From Thermoguttaceae bacterium (GTDB lineage: Bacteria > Planctomycetota > Planctomycetia > Pirellulales > Thermoguttaceae), in contig JAFZNK010000295.1 in the NCBI GenBank assembly GCA_017550965.1, positions 1 through 38,574 of the forward strand: DNA of 38,574 bases, read 5' to 3'. Below the pieces are notes generated by a model. It ran no database searches and was not told the DNA's origin. It saw only the letters and a program-made list of their open reading frames with translations. The position numbers and the translations under genes are program-made. Shown piece by piece: positions 24,689-33,486 of this stretch; within the stretch, counting starts at the first letter, position 1; every line of letters starts with the position of its first letter.

Positions 24689-27184
24689 GTGAGAAACAAT
24701 AAGAAGATTAGATTTCTTGGCGCGCAACTTGGTTTATTCGCCGCTTTTATCCTGGCAGTTGCCGTCGCGGACGCCGGAGCCGAAGAAGGTTTGGAAAGAG
24801 TGGAGGTCAACAATCCCGACGCCGACGCGTTCCTTGCCGTTGGACTCTGGTCCTGGGTCGTTCCTGCCGACGTCGACGACGACGGGAACACGGATCTGAT
24901 TATTAGCTGCGAGGACGTGCCTTATAACGGGGTTTGGTATTTTCGCAATACCGGCGACGACTTACTCAATCCGACTTTTGAAAAAGCGAAGAAGCTGAGC
25001 AAAGGCGTCATTAACGTTCAACCAAGCTGGGTGGACGGAAAATTGCGAGTGTTGACGCCTGGATTTGAATATCCTGATTTTATCCATACCGGAGTCGACA
25101 AGCCCGTGGCGCTTAAATCGGGCGACGAGAATTTGCCTACAAACGTTCATTTCAACAACGTTCGTGGCAATATGTGGCGTTTCGTCGATTACGACGGCGA
25201 CGGTCTCGTCGATATTGTCGTTGGATCGGACGACTGGACCGACTACGGATGGGACGACGCCTATACTGACGAAGGCGTGTGGAAAAACGGGCCGCTGCGA
25301 GGCAATATCTATTTGTTACGAAACGTTGGATCCAACGACAGCCCCGTCTATGAAAAACCGACAATGTTGAAAGACCTTGATGGAAACGTTCTCGAAACCT
25401 TCGGCTGGCCGTCTCCTAATTTTGCCGACTGGGACGGCGACGGCGATTTGGATATTGTCGGAATAGAATTTCGCGACACTATTCAATATGCGGAGAACGT
25501 TGGAACGAGAACGGAACCGAAATATAAGCCGTTTGCTCCCGTTTGTCTTGAAGACGGAAAACCTGCCGCCGCAGAATTGGCCATGCCGACCATTGTCGCT
25601 TTCGACTGGGATAGAGACGGCGATTTGGACGTCTTGTTGGGCGACGAAGACGGAAGAATCGCGTTATTTGTCAACACAGGACGTTTGAACGACGCAAATC
25701 AACCTCTATTTGAGTCTCCTTTTTATTTCAAACAGATTCCCGACGCTTTAAAATGCGGAGCTCTTTCAACTCCCTGGGGCGTTGACTGGGACGACGACGG
25801 GGATTGGGATATTATCAGCGGAAACAGCGCCGGGTATATTTTCTTCCTGGAAAATTTAAGCGGACCTGGCGTTGATCCTCCGAAATGGGCCGCTCCTGTA
25901 GCGTTGTCAAGCGAACCGGACGATCAAACGCTGGCGGAGACGGCGTCCTTTATTCCCAAGGCTTCGTCGTTGATTGAGAAAAGACGGGACGGAACAGTCC
26001 CCATTCGTATTATGGCCGGACCTAACGGTTCTATTCAAGGTCCGTGCGAGCCCAAATGGGGATATACGACTTTGTCAGTAGCCGATTGGGACGGCGACGG
26101 TCTTAAAGATATTGTGGCAAACTCCATTCTTGGCAACGTTCTATGGTACAAAAACGTCGGCGAGAAGGGAGCTCCTAAATTGGCGCAGCCGCGAGTTGTC
26201 GACGTGGAATGGGAGAACGACGCGCCGGAATTGGCGTGGGGTTGGCGAAAACCAAAGGGAAAAGAACTGCTAACGCAATGGAGAACGACCCCTGTCGCGA
26301 TTGATTTTAACGAGGACGGACTTACCGACCTTGTTAGTCTCGACACGGAAGGGTATTTGGCCTTTTTCGAACGGCACAGGACAGATTCGGGCGAATTGAA
26401 GTTGTCTTCGCCGAAGCGCGTGTTTGTCGATTCGTCGGGAGTTCCGCTTCGTTTGAACGCGGGGCGCGCGGGCGCGAGCGGTCGCCGAAAGATATGTTTT
26501 TGCGATTATAATCGAGACGGCAAGCTTGACTTGTTGGCTAATAATCGTAATGCCGATCTGTATTTGCAAACCAAAAACGAGGACGGGCATTACTATTTTG
26601 TTCTTGCGGGAGAAGTGGATTCACGCCCCATTAAGGGACACAGCACGAGTCCGACGGTCGTCGATTTTAATAACGACGGAGTCATGGATCCGTTTATAGG
26701 CGCAGAAGACGGACATTTCTATTACAAGCACAACGACTGGAAAGAGGGCCAAACGGGGATGATTCGTTTTGAATCGGACGAGTATGTCGTCGAGTCCTCG
26801 TTGCAGTTAGCGACGTTAAAAGACGGTGCCAAGGCGTTTGCCAACAGAGATTATCAATGGTTTGACGTGGGGTCTGAAATTGCAGATCGGCAATATCTTC
26901 AAACTTATGGCGGCGTTCCGTTTGACGTTGTCGTTCGTGCTAAGAAGGACGTTACGATAGAGTTTCTTGTCGGAACCACATGGCCGATTGATAAGTCTTC
27001 GTCTTATCTTGTTGAAGAGGATAAAAAAGGGTATGACGCGACGAAAAAAGCAGACGTCGCCGCTAAATATACCGACGGCTCTAAGTCGCCTCTGGCTCTT
27101 TTTGAAAAAACGATGAAGGCCGGCGACGTGTGGGTTGCGCCTGTTGAAACGTGGTCAGGAACGTTATTGCTTCTCCCTAAGTAG
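24689..27184 (+). CDS. Exported FG-GAP/VCBS-repeat beta-propeller protein
   Basis: 831 residues starting at GTG with AAAGGA eight bases upstream. The signal peptide is about residues 1-31 (basic MRNNKKIR, then a hydrophobic core, then AVADAGA). At least nine calcium-binding FG-GAP/VCBS repeats follow: DVDDDGNTD, DYDGDGLVD, DWDGDGDLD, DWDRDGDLD, DWDDDGDWD, DWDGDGLKD, DFNEDGLTD, DYNRDGKLD and DFNNDGVMD, spaced 50-110 residues apart, as in integrin-type propellers. The last 150 residues leave the repeat pattern (QWFDVGSEIADRQYLQ, PFDVVVRAKKDVTIEFLVGT) and form a separate beta-rich C-terminal domain. The protein is likely extracellular and binds carbohydrate or partner proteins, but no catalytic residues are identifiable. 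It lies 84 bases upstream of rhamnose mutarotase on the same strand, suggesting a shared transcript. Confidence 0.88.
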   Translation: MRNNKKIRFLGAQLGLFAAFILAVAVADAGAEEGLERVEVNNPDADAFLAVGLWSWVVPADVDDDGNTDLIISCEDVPYNGVWYFRNTGDDLLNPTFEKAKKLSKGVINVQPSWVDGKLRVLTPGFEYPDFIHTGVDKPVALKSGDENLPTNVHFNNVRGNMWRFVDYDGDGLVDIVVGSDDWTDYGWDDAYTDEGVWKNGPLRGNIYLLRNVGSNDSPVYEKPTMLKDLDGNVLETFGWPSPNFADWDGDGDLDIVGIEFRDTIQYAENVGTRTEPKYKPFAPVCLEDGKPAAAELAMPTIVAFDWDRDGDLDVLLGDEDGRIALFVNTGRLNDANQPLFESPFYFKQIPDALKCGALSTPWGVDWDDDGDWDIISGNSAGYIFFLENLSGPGVDPPKWAAPVALSSEPDDQTLAETASFIPKASSLIEKRRDGTVPIRIMAGPNGSIQGPCEPKWGYTTLSVADWDGDGLKDIVANSILGNVLWYKNVGEKGAPKLAQPRVVDVEWENDAPELAWGWRKPKGKELLTQWRTTPVAIDFNEDGLTDLVSLDTEGYLAFFERHRTDSGELKLSSPKRVFVDSSGVPLRLNAGRAGASGRRKICFCDYNRDGKLDLLANNRNADLYLQTKNEDGHYYFVLAGEVDSRPIKGHSTSPTVVDFNNDGVMDPFIGAEDGHFYYKHNDWKEGQTGMIRFESDEYVVESSLQLATLKDGAKAFANRDYQWFDVGSEIADRQYLQTYGGVPFDVVVRAKKDVTIEFLVGTTWPIDKSSSYLVEEDKKGYDATKKADVAAKYTDGSKSPLALFEKTMKAGDVWVAPVETWSGTLLLLPK

Positions 27185-27268
27185 TCAACGCGTTTGAGAA
27201 GACTTCGTTTTTTTCTGGTATTTTTCGTTATTTTTGACAAGTGTTTTTTCCATTTAAAGGAGTTACCA

Positions 27269-27574
27269 ATGAGAGTTGCGCAACGTTGGATTTTGAAAGA
27301 CGCTTCCTACCGGGAAGAGTATTTGAAGCGACACCGTGAGATTTGGCCCGAAATGAAAGAATTATTGAAAAAGGCCGGGTATAGAAACTATTCGATCTGG
27401 CTTTCCGGGACTGATATCTTTGCCTATTACGAAGTCGACGATCCCGAACAACTGGTCAAAACTCTTGAAGCGAGCGAAGTTCGTAATCGTTGGGAAGACT
27501 ACATGCGTCCCCTGATTTATTTGGGAGAAAACGACATTCCCGAGTCGCTTGAAGAGGCGTTTTGGTTGGAATGA
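27269..27574 (+). CDS. rhaM: L-rhamnose mutarotase
   Basis: A 101-residue protein interconverting alpha- and beta-L-rhamnopyranose, supplying the anomer used by rhamnose isomerase. Match to the RhaM family: AQRWILKD, the YLKRHREIWPEM block with the catalytic H22, NYSIWLSGTDIFAYYEVDD, RWEDYMRPL and the C-terminal EAFWLE. Start at ATG 27269 is set by AAAGGAG six bases upstream; the longer open frame from 27194 adds non-homologous sequence. Length agrees with Escherichia coli RhaM (104). Its position after the VCBS gene, and within the same 10 kb as a GH78 rhamnosidase, supports a rhamnose-using locus. No rhamnose isomerase or kinase is present in the window. Confidence 0.95.
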   Translation: MRVAQRWILKDASYREEYLKRHREIWPEMKELLKKAGYRNYSIWLSGTDIFAYYEVDDPEQLVKTLEASEVRNRWEDYMRPLIYLGENDIPESLEEAFWLE

Positions 27575-27732
27575 TATTATTGCCGCGCGTCTTCTTGCTC
27601 CCCGTCTTCCGGCGAAGAATACGTCAAGCAGATTTTTAGCTCCAGTTTAAATTCCTTTTATGGCGATTGAGCTTGGCGGCGTTTGAGTTTCCATTCGCTT
27701 TAGTGACAAGTCCAAATGCTAAGCTCAGTCGA

Positions 27733-29022
27733 CTATTTTTTAGAGAAGACGATTGTTTCGCCGTTAATAGTCGCTTTTGCGTTGATTTTAGACGCGATGA
27801 TTGAGGCGATATCGTTCACGTCTGAGTGATTGAACTCGCAAGTGACCCTTGTGTCCAGCGTTACTCCGGTCGACGCGAGCGAGTCGTCAAGAACGCACGT
27901 AATCTTCGTATTTTTCTTTAAGTAGGCGAAAAGATCGTTCAAAGTCTTGTTGGAGACTGTTCCGGTAACTTCCGCGTGAGTTGAGGAAGAATTGTTTGAT
28001 CTGGAATTCTTCGTCGACTTGGAAGTCGACTCCGTCGAATGAGCGGGTTTTGCCTGTTCGCTCAATTCTTCTTGCCAAATCTGGAAAAATTCATATTCGA
28101 CAAGCGCTACTTCTTCAAAAAAGCCCGTTACGCATATGGACGGTTCGTTTTCGTAAGTCGTCTCATGGAAAGAGCAATTCGGATGATCCTTTTTTTTAAT
28201 TTTGGCGGCGTATTCCTTGGGATAGAAACGCATAACTTTTTGTCGGCGATTTAATGAAGTCGGCTTTATCGAACCTGACGAGGATTCGTATTGATAATCG
28301 ACGTTAAAACCTATGGTCATGACTGTTAATACGTCGGCGACCGTTACATTTTTAAGAGCGACGCCGCGCCACAGATCAAAAGGCGTCTTTTCAAAACCGC
28401 TAAATTTTAGACGGGAACGTTTCGCTAACGCCTGAAACGAACTCTGAGGTTCCGAATACGGCTGTATTTCAAAATCGATTGTCGCGCCTAATTTTTCGGC
28501 AATTTGTCGAGGGTATTCTTCAAACAGTTGAGCGCGTTTTAAATAGAAAAGCAAAAGCGCCTCGCCCGCCGCTTGTTTAGGACCGACGTAGAGAAAGACG
28601 TTGTCGACGACGCAGTAGCTGAGATCGACTCTTTCCAAAATATCCGCAAGAGCCGAAACGAGCGGAACGTCGGTATAAGAACCGGAAACTAACGTTGTCG
28701 GATCGACGCGTCGATCAATAAAAAATGGGAATTCGTATAGTTCCGAATAACGTTCCAAAAAAGTTTGCAATTCGACTTCGCTCAACTCCATCGAAACAGG
28801 CGCGAAGAAATTCATTCCGTTTTGATTGGAATTGCCGCCAGGGGATTTTTTCTTGGCGACAGGATTGGCGACCGCTTCTCGCGACGGTAAAAACGTTGAA
28901 CATAGCCGCGCCTCAAAGATTCCTGAGACGACCGTTAAAAAGAGAAAGAAAGAAGTTGTAAGGACAAACTTTAGCGCAGAACGTCGTGAAAGATATCGAT
29001 TGATTATACGCATTTTCAACAA
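27733..29022 (-). CDS. Exported protein with secretin/TonB short N-terminal (STN)-like domains
   Basis: 429 residues with a basic N-terminus and a hydrophobic segment at about residues 17-37 (ALKFVLTTSFFLFLTVVSG), a signal peptide or anchor. The region ELSEVELQTFLERYSELYEF followed by FFIDRRVDPTTLVSGSYTDVP resembles the STN fold (about 75-145): helix, 'hidden residue' strand, then VSALADILERVDLSYCVVDN. A second STN-like unit closes the protein (about 360-429): TLNDLFAYLKKNTKITCVLD and VTCEFNHSDVNDIASIIASK. A Ser/Thr-rich linker precedes it. No secretin barrel or TonB plug is present. TTG at 29022 is the likely start, with GAGG eight bases upstream; ATG at 29013 is the alternative. It may be a periplasmic adaptor, function unknown. 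Confidence 0.7.
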   Translation of the reverse strand: MLKMRIINRYLSRRSALKFVLTTSFFLFLTVVSGIFEARLCSTFLPSREAVANPVAKKKSPGGNSNQNGMNFFAPVSMELSEVELQTFLERYSELYEFPFFIDRRVDPTTLVSGSYTDVPLVSALADILERVDLSYCVVDNVFLYVGPKQAAGEALLLFYLKRAQLFEEYPRQIAEKLGATIDFEIQPYSEPQSSFQALAKRSRLKFSGFEKTPFDLWRGVALKNVTVADVLTVMTIGFNVDYQYESSSGSIKPTSLNRRQKVMRFYPKEYAAKIKKKDHPNCSFHETTYENEPSICVTGFFEEVALVEYEFFQIWQEELSEQAKPAHSTESTSKSTKNSRSNNSSSTHAEVTGTVSNKTLNDLFAYLKKNTKITCVLDDSLASTGVTLDTRVTCEFNHSDVNDIASIIASKINAKATINGETIVFSKK

Positions 29023-29077
29023 TTTTCAGACCTCGTTCTGCGTCGGTTCTTGACGCGGCGATTTACGCCTTCTTTTT

Positions 29078-30559
29078 CTACCGAAGTGTGTTTACCGTTA
29101 CTCCCGCCCAGTCGTCCGTACGAAAAGGACTTGCCGGTAATCCCGCTTCGTTGGACAAATTACAAACGGGATTATTTCCCCACGCGTATCGAACGGCAAT
29201 CGGATTAGCCACTTCCGGAGCGGACACAACGACGACGTCGTCCTGAATAACGGCGTCGGCCCAATAAAACTTTTGATCTTTGCCCGCGACTTCAAATCCG
29301 CGAAGAACCGTATCGTCGCATTGGGCGTTGCCGACAATTTTGAGACCGTTTTCCGTATGGGAAAAGGTCAATATAGCTTTGTCGTCTTTGATCGTCATTG
29401 AACGAAATTCCGGGCCGGAATAGGGAATATCCCGACCGTAAGTTTTCGCCAACGCCAGCCAGACGAGCCGGTTGCCAATAATCTCCTTGTTTTGAGGATG
29501 GAGATCGTCGGCGCTTCCGACGTCGATCGACACGACCTCTCCGACGTTTCGAACCGTCAGCGTTTTATGTTGCGCTTCGCGCAACTCCGCCCATGCGCTT
29601 GAACCGGGCTTGTCTTGCGTCTTCATGAAGTTAGGGAGTTGGACGTAGTAAAAGGGAAAATCGCCTTGCCCCCAATTTTCTCGCCAATTAGCGATCATGA
29701 TGGGAAACAGAGTTCGATATTGCCAAGCCCGATTTGTGTTAGATTCGCCCTGATACCAAACGACGCCCTTAATCGCGTATGGACACACAGGTTGAACCAT
29801 GCCGTCGTACAAATAACCGGCTTTTTGACAAGGTATCGATTTTTCAATTCGTTCAGGATCGACTAACGGAGCCAATTCCGGAAATTTTTCCAGCGCCTTT
29901 CGCTCCGTCCACGCTTCCCCGGAGGAACCGCCCCATGCCAGGACAATGATCCCAATGGGTTTATTGAGCGATTCATGAAGGTTTCGTGCAAAATAATAGG
30001 CTATTGCCGATAAGTCGGCTACTGTTTCTGTCGAACAAATTTGCCAATGAGCGTCAAAATCGCGTTCCGGAGATTCTGAACTTCGAGCGGGAACGGCGAG
30101 GAAGCGAATTCGTGAATAATTTGCGGAGGCGATTTCTTCTTTACTGTTTGTTACCCTTTTAACGGGGAAACTCATATTCGACTGACCGGCGCAAATCCAA
30201 ACGTCGCCCAAACAGACGTTTTTGAACGTTATTTTATTCTTCCCCGTAATTTTTAATTCATAAGGTCCCCCTGACTCTTGAGGAGGTAGGGAAACTTTCC
30301 ACTCGCCTCGCGCGTCGGCTTTTGTCGATACTTTGTTTTCATTGAGTTCAACGACAATCGATTCGCCCGAATCCGCCCAACCCCAAACGGGGATAAGAGC
30401 GTCGCTTTGTAGAACCATGTTGTCGCCAAACGTATGAGGAAGCTTGACAAAACCGAAAGATTCGTCTTGCGTCACGAACGACAAAAACGCGACGGCGACA
30501 AAAACCGAGAGACGATTGGCGACGTTTTTAACGAAGGGAAGGATCGCAGGATAAAACAT
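29078..30559 (-). CDS. Sialate O-acetylesterase-like carbohydrate esterase (SASA family), exported
   Basis: 493 residues. Family members remove acetyl groups from sialic acids or from plant polysaccharides (xylan, pectin). Catalytic serine is in WICAGQSNMSFPV (S127 from the ATG start), the GVVWYQGESN block is present, and the Asp-His pair lies in SADDLHPQNKEI. The N-terminal region (KLPHTFGDNMVLQ, PVWGWADSGESIVVELN) is the usual beta-sandwich preceding the SGNH-type hydrolase. Start at ATG 30559 is favoured by GAGG five bases upstream; a TTG five codons earlier is open. The first 35 residues form a signal peptide. In a rhamnose-oriented neighbourhood, pectin or other acetylated glycan is a more likely substrate than sialic acid (inference). 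Confidence 0.9.
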   Translation of the reverse strand: MFYPAILPFVKNVANRLSVFVAVAFLSFVTQDESFGFVKLPHTFGDNMVLQSDALIPVWGWADSGESIVVELNENKVSTKADARGEWKVSLPPQESGGPYELKITGKNKITFKNVCLGDVWICAGQSNMSFPVKRVTNSKEEIASANYSRIRFLAVPARSSESPERDFDAHWQICSTETVADLSAIAYYFARNLHESLNKPIGIIVLAWGGSSGEAWTERKALEKFPELAPLVDPERIEKSIPCQKAGYLYDGMVQPVCPYAIKGVVWYQGESNTNRAWQYRTLFPIMIANWRENWGQGDFPFYYVQLPNFMKTQDKPGSSAWAELREAQHKTLTVRNVGEVVSIDVGSADDLHPQNKEIIGNRLVWLALAKTYGRDIPYSGPEFRSMTIKDDKAILTFSHTENGLKIVGNAQCDDTVLRGFEVAGKDQKFYWADAVIQDDVVVVSAPEVANPIAVRYAWGNNPVCNLSNEAGLPASPFRTDDWAGVTVNTLR

Positions 30560-30665
30560 GGGAGCCTCGCTCAATAAACGAAACGACGCGCGCGCGTCAA
30601 TTTATTGACATGGGTAAAACCCGAAAATGTTTTAACGAGACTCCTCAATTACCAATAAGGAATTC

Positions 30666-30714
30666 ATCGCTTCCCGTTTAGAAGCGATATTTATTAAAAA
30701 GTTCCTTACGGGAA
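30666..30714 (-). other. Two mutually exclusive hairpins between the yqhD-like and esterase genes
   Basis: ATCGCTTC (30666-30673) pairs with GAAGCGAT (30681-30688), an 8-bp stem with a 7-base loop. The overlapping TTCCCGT (30671-30677) can instead pair with ACGGGAA (30708-30714). The choice between two structures resembles an attenuator, but no T run follows on the minus strand, so a function is speculative. Confidence 0.3.
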
Positions 30715-30724
30715 AACGCGCCTG

Positions 30725-31879
30725 TCAGTCGCAAAGATTCAAAATTTCGATAATCTTCGCTCCGTCAATATTGGCGCGATCGCCCATTTTAACGTTGCGA
30801 GAGTCGATTAGCGCCGCTACTTTTTGACACACTTCGTCGGTTACGCCGTAGTTGGCGCGCGTCGCTTCGATTCCCAACGATTTGAAAAAGTTTTTCGTCG
30901 CTTCAATGGTCGCGTCGATAGCCGCGTCGAAATCTTGCTCGGTTATTCCAAAAACGCGTCGACCGAGTTGGACGATTTTTTCTCCTTTTTCCTTACGTTG
31001 CGATCGCCAAACGCCGGGGAGAACGAGGGCGAGAGACTGACCGTGATCAACGCCCGTTTGCGCCGTCAATTCGTGTCCAATACCGTGGATCGCCCAACAC
31101 TGGACGGTTCCGACGTTTAACCAGCCGTTGAGCGCTTGGGTCGCCATCCAGAAGAGGTTGGCGCGCGTGTCGTAATCGTCTGGATTGGCGAAAACTTTTG
31201 GCGCCTCGTCAACGAGCGCGAGTAGCAACGCTTCGGCCTGACGATCTTGCAAAGGCGCGTTAAACGGTTGCGTTACGTATTGTTCGACGACGTGTACGAA
31301 AGTGTCGGCGATTCCGTTGGCGACCTGTTTCAGCGGCAGAGAGAAAGTTACGCTTGGGTCGATGATCGAAAATTGAGGGAAGACCGCCGTAGAATAAAAC
31401 GCCAGTTTTTCCGTCGTTTCCTTTTTGGAAATAACCGCGAAGCCGTTCATTTCTGAGCCGGTGGCGGGCAGAGTAATTACGTCGCCAATGGGAATCGCGT
31501 CGGTAACGGGAACGCCCTTTTCCAAAATGTCCCAAGGGTCTTCTCCCTGATATTTTGACGCCGCGGCGATGAATTTTGTCCCGTCAAGCGTAGAGCCTCC
31601 TCCAACTGCGAGAAGGAACGTGACGTTCTCTTTCTTAACGAGGTCGACCGCTTTCATAAGCGTCGAATATTGGGGATTCGGCTCAATTCCTCCAAATTCG
31701 AGAACTTCAAAAGATTGCAGGGCATCTTTGACTTGGTCGTAGACCCCGTTCTTCTTGATAGAACCGCCTCCGTAAGTCATCAATATTTTGGCGTCTTTAG
31801 GGACAAGTTCTTTGAGCTTGGCAATTTGCCCTTTTCCAAAGACGATTTTAACGGGATTGCAATATTCAAAATTATTCAT
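30725..31879 (-). CDS. yqhD: Iron-containing-type alcohol dehydrogenase, YqhD-like NADPH-dependent aldehyde reductase
   Basis: 384 residues, colinear with Escherichia coli YqhD as I remember it: ILMTYGGGSIKKNGVYDQV, VLEFGGIEPNPQYSTLMKAV, FLLAVGGGSTLDGTKFIAAA, LPATGSEMNGFAVIS, LPLKQVANGIADTFVHVVEQ, IHGIGHELTAQTGVDHGQSL. Metal ligands correspond to D192, H196, H265 and H279. GGGS at 37-40 and 93-96 binds the cofactor. YqhD reduces a range of short aldehydes with NADPH. Rhamnose catabolism yields L-lactaldehyde, so reduction to 1,2-propanediol is a reasonable role next to rhamnose genes, though detoxification of other aldehydes is equally compatible. Start ATG has AAAGGA six bases upstream. A terminator separates it from the upstream sugar isomerase gene. 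Confidence 0.94.
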   Translation of the reverse strand: MNNFEYCNPVKIVFGKGQIAKLKELVPKDAKILMTYGGGSIKKNGVYDQVKDALQSFEVLEFGGIEPNPQYSTLMKAVDLVKKENVTFLLAVGGGSTLDGTKFIAAASKYQGEDPWDILEKGVPVTDAIPIGDVITLPATGSEMNGFAVISKKETTEKLAFYSTAVFPQFSIIDPSVTFSLPLKQVANGIADTFVHVVEQYVTQPFNAPLQDRQAEALLLALVDEAPKVFANPDDYDTRANLFWMATQALNGWLNVGTVQCWAIHGIGHELTAQTGVDHGQSLALVLPGVWRSQRKEKGEKIVQLGRRVFGITEQDFDAAIDATIEATKNFFKSLGIEATRANYGVTDEVCQKVAALIDSRNVKMGDRANIDGAKIIEILNLCD

Positions 31880-31944
31880 TTCGAGTCCTTTACAAATAGA
31901 AAGAGTATAAAACGCAGTTGACGAGATCTGCTTTTATAAAGCTT

Positions 31945-31997
31945 AAAAAACGTCGTTTCCACGTTCTCCTCCAAAGCGGCAAACGTTGAAACGACGT
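31945..31997 (-). terminator. Strong rho-independent terminator after the sugar isomerase-like gene
   Basis: On the minus strand ACGTCGTTTC (31997-31988) pairs with GAAACGACGT (31959-31950), and after one mismatch an inner ACGTT/AACGT stem extends it to 15 pairs. Six T residues follow (31950-31945). It lies 56 bases beyond the stop codon at 32054. Confidence 0.8.
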
Positions 31998-32053
31998 CGT
32001 TATTACCGAATCAGCCGTCTAATAAAAGCCGACCTTACGGAAGACGGGCGAAA

Positions 32054-32938
32054 TCACCAACCCAACTTCTTAAGATTCTCAAGGCATTCGCGAGCGGAAT
32101 CGCAAGACGTCTTCTTCCACTGTTCCTGTTCGACAATGAAGAATTCCGTTCCGGCCTTTTCGTGCGCGACTTCGAAGACGGCGGGCCAATCGACTTTGTC
32201 GTCAGAATCGCCGACGACGCAACCGTGAACGTCGCCGTTCGATTTGATATGCAGGACCTTGCCGCGACCCGGAAGAGCGGCGAGCGTTTCAACCGCCGTC
32301 AACTTGGCGCCGTTGCGGTGCGCGTTGTTGCACCACCCGACGTCCACTTGCGCGACGACGCGAGGATCGCAGTTGTTGAAGAACGTGACCCAGGCGGAGT
32401 CGTCGGTGTCTTTGATGTTCAAATAGTCGCCCGTATGACCGTGGAAACCGACAAACATGCCCAATTTGGCCGCTTCTTCAGCGCAAGCGCTCATTTCTTC
32501 GGCGCATTTCTTATTGGAGTCGTGGCTTTCACGAATACGACCTTCAAGACCGCCGGGGACGATTAAATACTTGAAGCCGACTTCGGCCGCGAATTCGGCG
32601 CTCTTCTTAAGCTCGTCGCCCTGGATTTGTCCAAAGCCGATGTGGGTGCTGGTCGCTTTAAGCCCGACGTCGTCGAGCAATTTTCTCATCTCTTTGCCGC
32701 TGTAACCGTGATAACCGGCGAATTCGACGCATTCGTACCCCATTTCGGCGACTTCTTTGATGTATTTAGGGAACGAGTCGTGGTTCATGACGTCGCGCAA
32801 CGAATAGAGTTCGAGCCCGATCGGAATGCGTTTTTCGTACTTTTTATATTCGGCGATCGCAGAAGCGGAAAAAGGACTGATCGAAGCGACTGCCGCCGCA
32901 TATAAGCTGGTTTGAAGGAAGGAACGACGATTAATCAT
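32054..32938 (-). CDS. Tat-exported sugar phosphate isomerase/epimerase-like protein (xylose isomerase-like TIM barrel)
   Basis: 294 residues with a twin-arginine signal, MINRRSFLQTSLYAAAVAS, cleavage expected near ASA (residues 25-27). The rest is an AP-endonuclease-2/xylose isomerase-like barrel (PF01261): IGLELYSLRDVM, VAEMGYECVEFAGYHG, GFKYLIVPGG, AAKLGMFVGFHGHTGDY, VAQVDVGWCNNA, VLHIKSNGDV and FFIVEQEQW. Candidate metal ligands are the Glu of ECVEF, His of GFHGH, Asp of QVDVG and Glu of VEQEQ. Members act as sugar epimerases, isomerases or 3-keto-glycoside hydrolases, and the Tat signal is common in planctomycete versions. Substrate unknown; neighbours suggest a sugar from rhamnose-rich glycans. 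AAAGG lies ten bases before the ATG. It has its own promoter and terminator, so it is monocistronic. Confidence 0.88.
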   Translation of the reverse strand: MINRRSFLQTSLYAAAVASISPFSASAIAEYKKYEKRIPIGLELYSLRDVMNHDSFPKYIKEVAEMGYECVEFAGYHGYSGKEMRKLLDDVGLKATSTHIGFGQIQGDELKKSAEFAAEVGFKYLIVPGGLEGRIRESHDSNKKCAEEMSACAEEAAKLGMFVGFHGHTGDYLNIKDTDDSAWVTFFNNCDPRVVAQVDVGWCNNAHRNGAKLTAVETLAALPGRGKVLHIKSNGDVHGCVVGDSDDKVDWPAVFEVAHEKAGTEFFIVEQEQWKKTSCDSARECLENLKKLGW

Positions 32939-33347
32939 AGTAACAAAACCTTTCGTTTCTATGGTTTATTTGAAAAAGGACTGAAGTTTGTGTCGCGGCC
33001 GTGGGCGTCGCGCCTAAAAACGCCAGTCGTGTCAACGCTATGATTATATCCGTTTTGGGGTCGGTTGTAAAACAAAAAACGACGAAATATCTTTTTTTTC
33101 TTGTAAAGGCGGGAAAATAACGAAAGGTTTAACAGATGAATATTGTCAAAGTTATTGGTAATTATAATGTTATGGTTTTGTTCCTGAAGTTTGCAATATA
33201 GGCGAGTTGTTATGAAGAGGAACGCGACGAATAAGATGGAAAAAGTCTATGAAACAAAAGACTAAACCAAACCGCCCAACGACCTTGTAAATCTTGAAAA
33301 GGAAAACAAAAAGAGCACTTCAAAGAACGCCGCAAGAAACACAACAA
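32939..33347. other. Intergenic region upstream of the sugar isomerase-like gene
   Basis: About 400 bases. The lower part is the 5' leader and promoter of the minus-strand isomerase gene (listed separately). From 33071 to 33347 I see no gene; the stretch is AT-rich with A-rich segments downstream of tRNA-Leu, including a T-rich tract on the minus strand near 33305-33315 that could help terminate the tRNA. Confidence 0.45.
33043..33070 (-). promoter_or_regulatory. Promoter of the sugar isomerase-like gene
   Basis: Minus strand TTACAA (33070-33065), 16-base spacer, perfect TATAAT (33048-33043). The transcript would carry a leader of about 100 bases. Confidence 0.6.
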
Positions 33348-33431
33348 TAGCGAAGGCGGGACTCGAACCCGCACGCCCGTTATGGACAGGGGATTTTAAA
33401 TCCCCAGCGTCTGCCATTCCGCCACTCCGCC
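33348..33431 (-). tRNA. tRNA-Leu (anticodon TAA)
   Basis: Acceptor GGCGGAG pairs with CTTCGCT (two G-U pairs), discriminator A. D arm GCG-GAATGGCAGA-CGC is leucine-like. Anticodon stem GGGGA/TCCCC encloses TTTAAAA, giving anticodon TAA (codon UUA). A long variable arm (GTCC/GGGC) confirms a class II tRNA. T arm GCGGG-TTCGAGT-CCCGC. CCA is not encoded. Confidence 0.93.
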
Positions 33432-33458
33432 ACACGCGCTACGCGTTTAACGTCGGCT

Positions 33459-33486
33459 ATTCTAACGCAACCGTCCTGGACGTCAA
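33459..33486 (-). promoter_or_regulatory. Promoter of tRNA-Leu
   Basis: Minus strand TTGACG (33486-33481), 16-base spacer, TAGAAT (33464-33459). The -10 and spacer length equal those of the tRNA-Pro promoter. The -10 ends 27 bases before the mature 5' end, leaving a short precursor leader. Confidence 0.65.

Noticed and set aside
24689..27184. Periodic GAC/GGC-rich DNA repeats resembling a tandem array
   Set aside because: They are the codons of the DxDxDG calcium loops of VCBS repeats, irregularly spaced, not a CRISPR or DNA satellite.
32162..32566. 134-codon plus-strand frame opposite the Tat-exported isomerase-like gene
   Set aside because: Shadow of a clearly homologous minus-strand gene; composition is that of an antisense frame.
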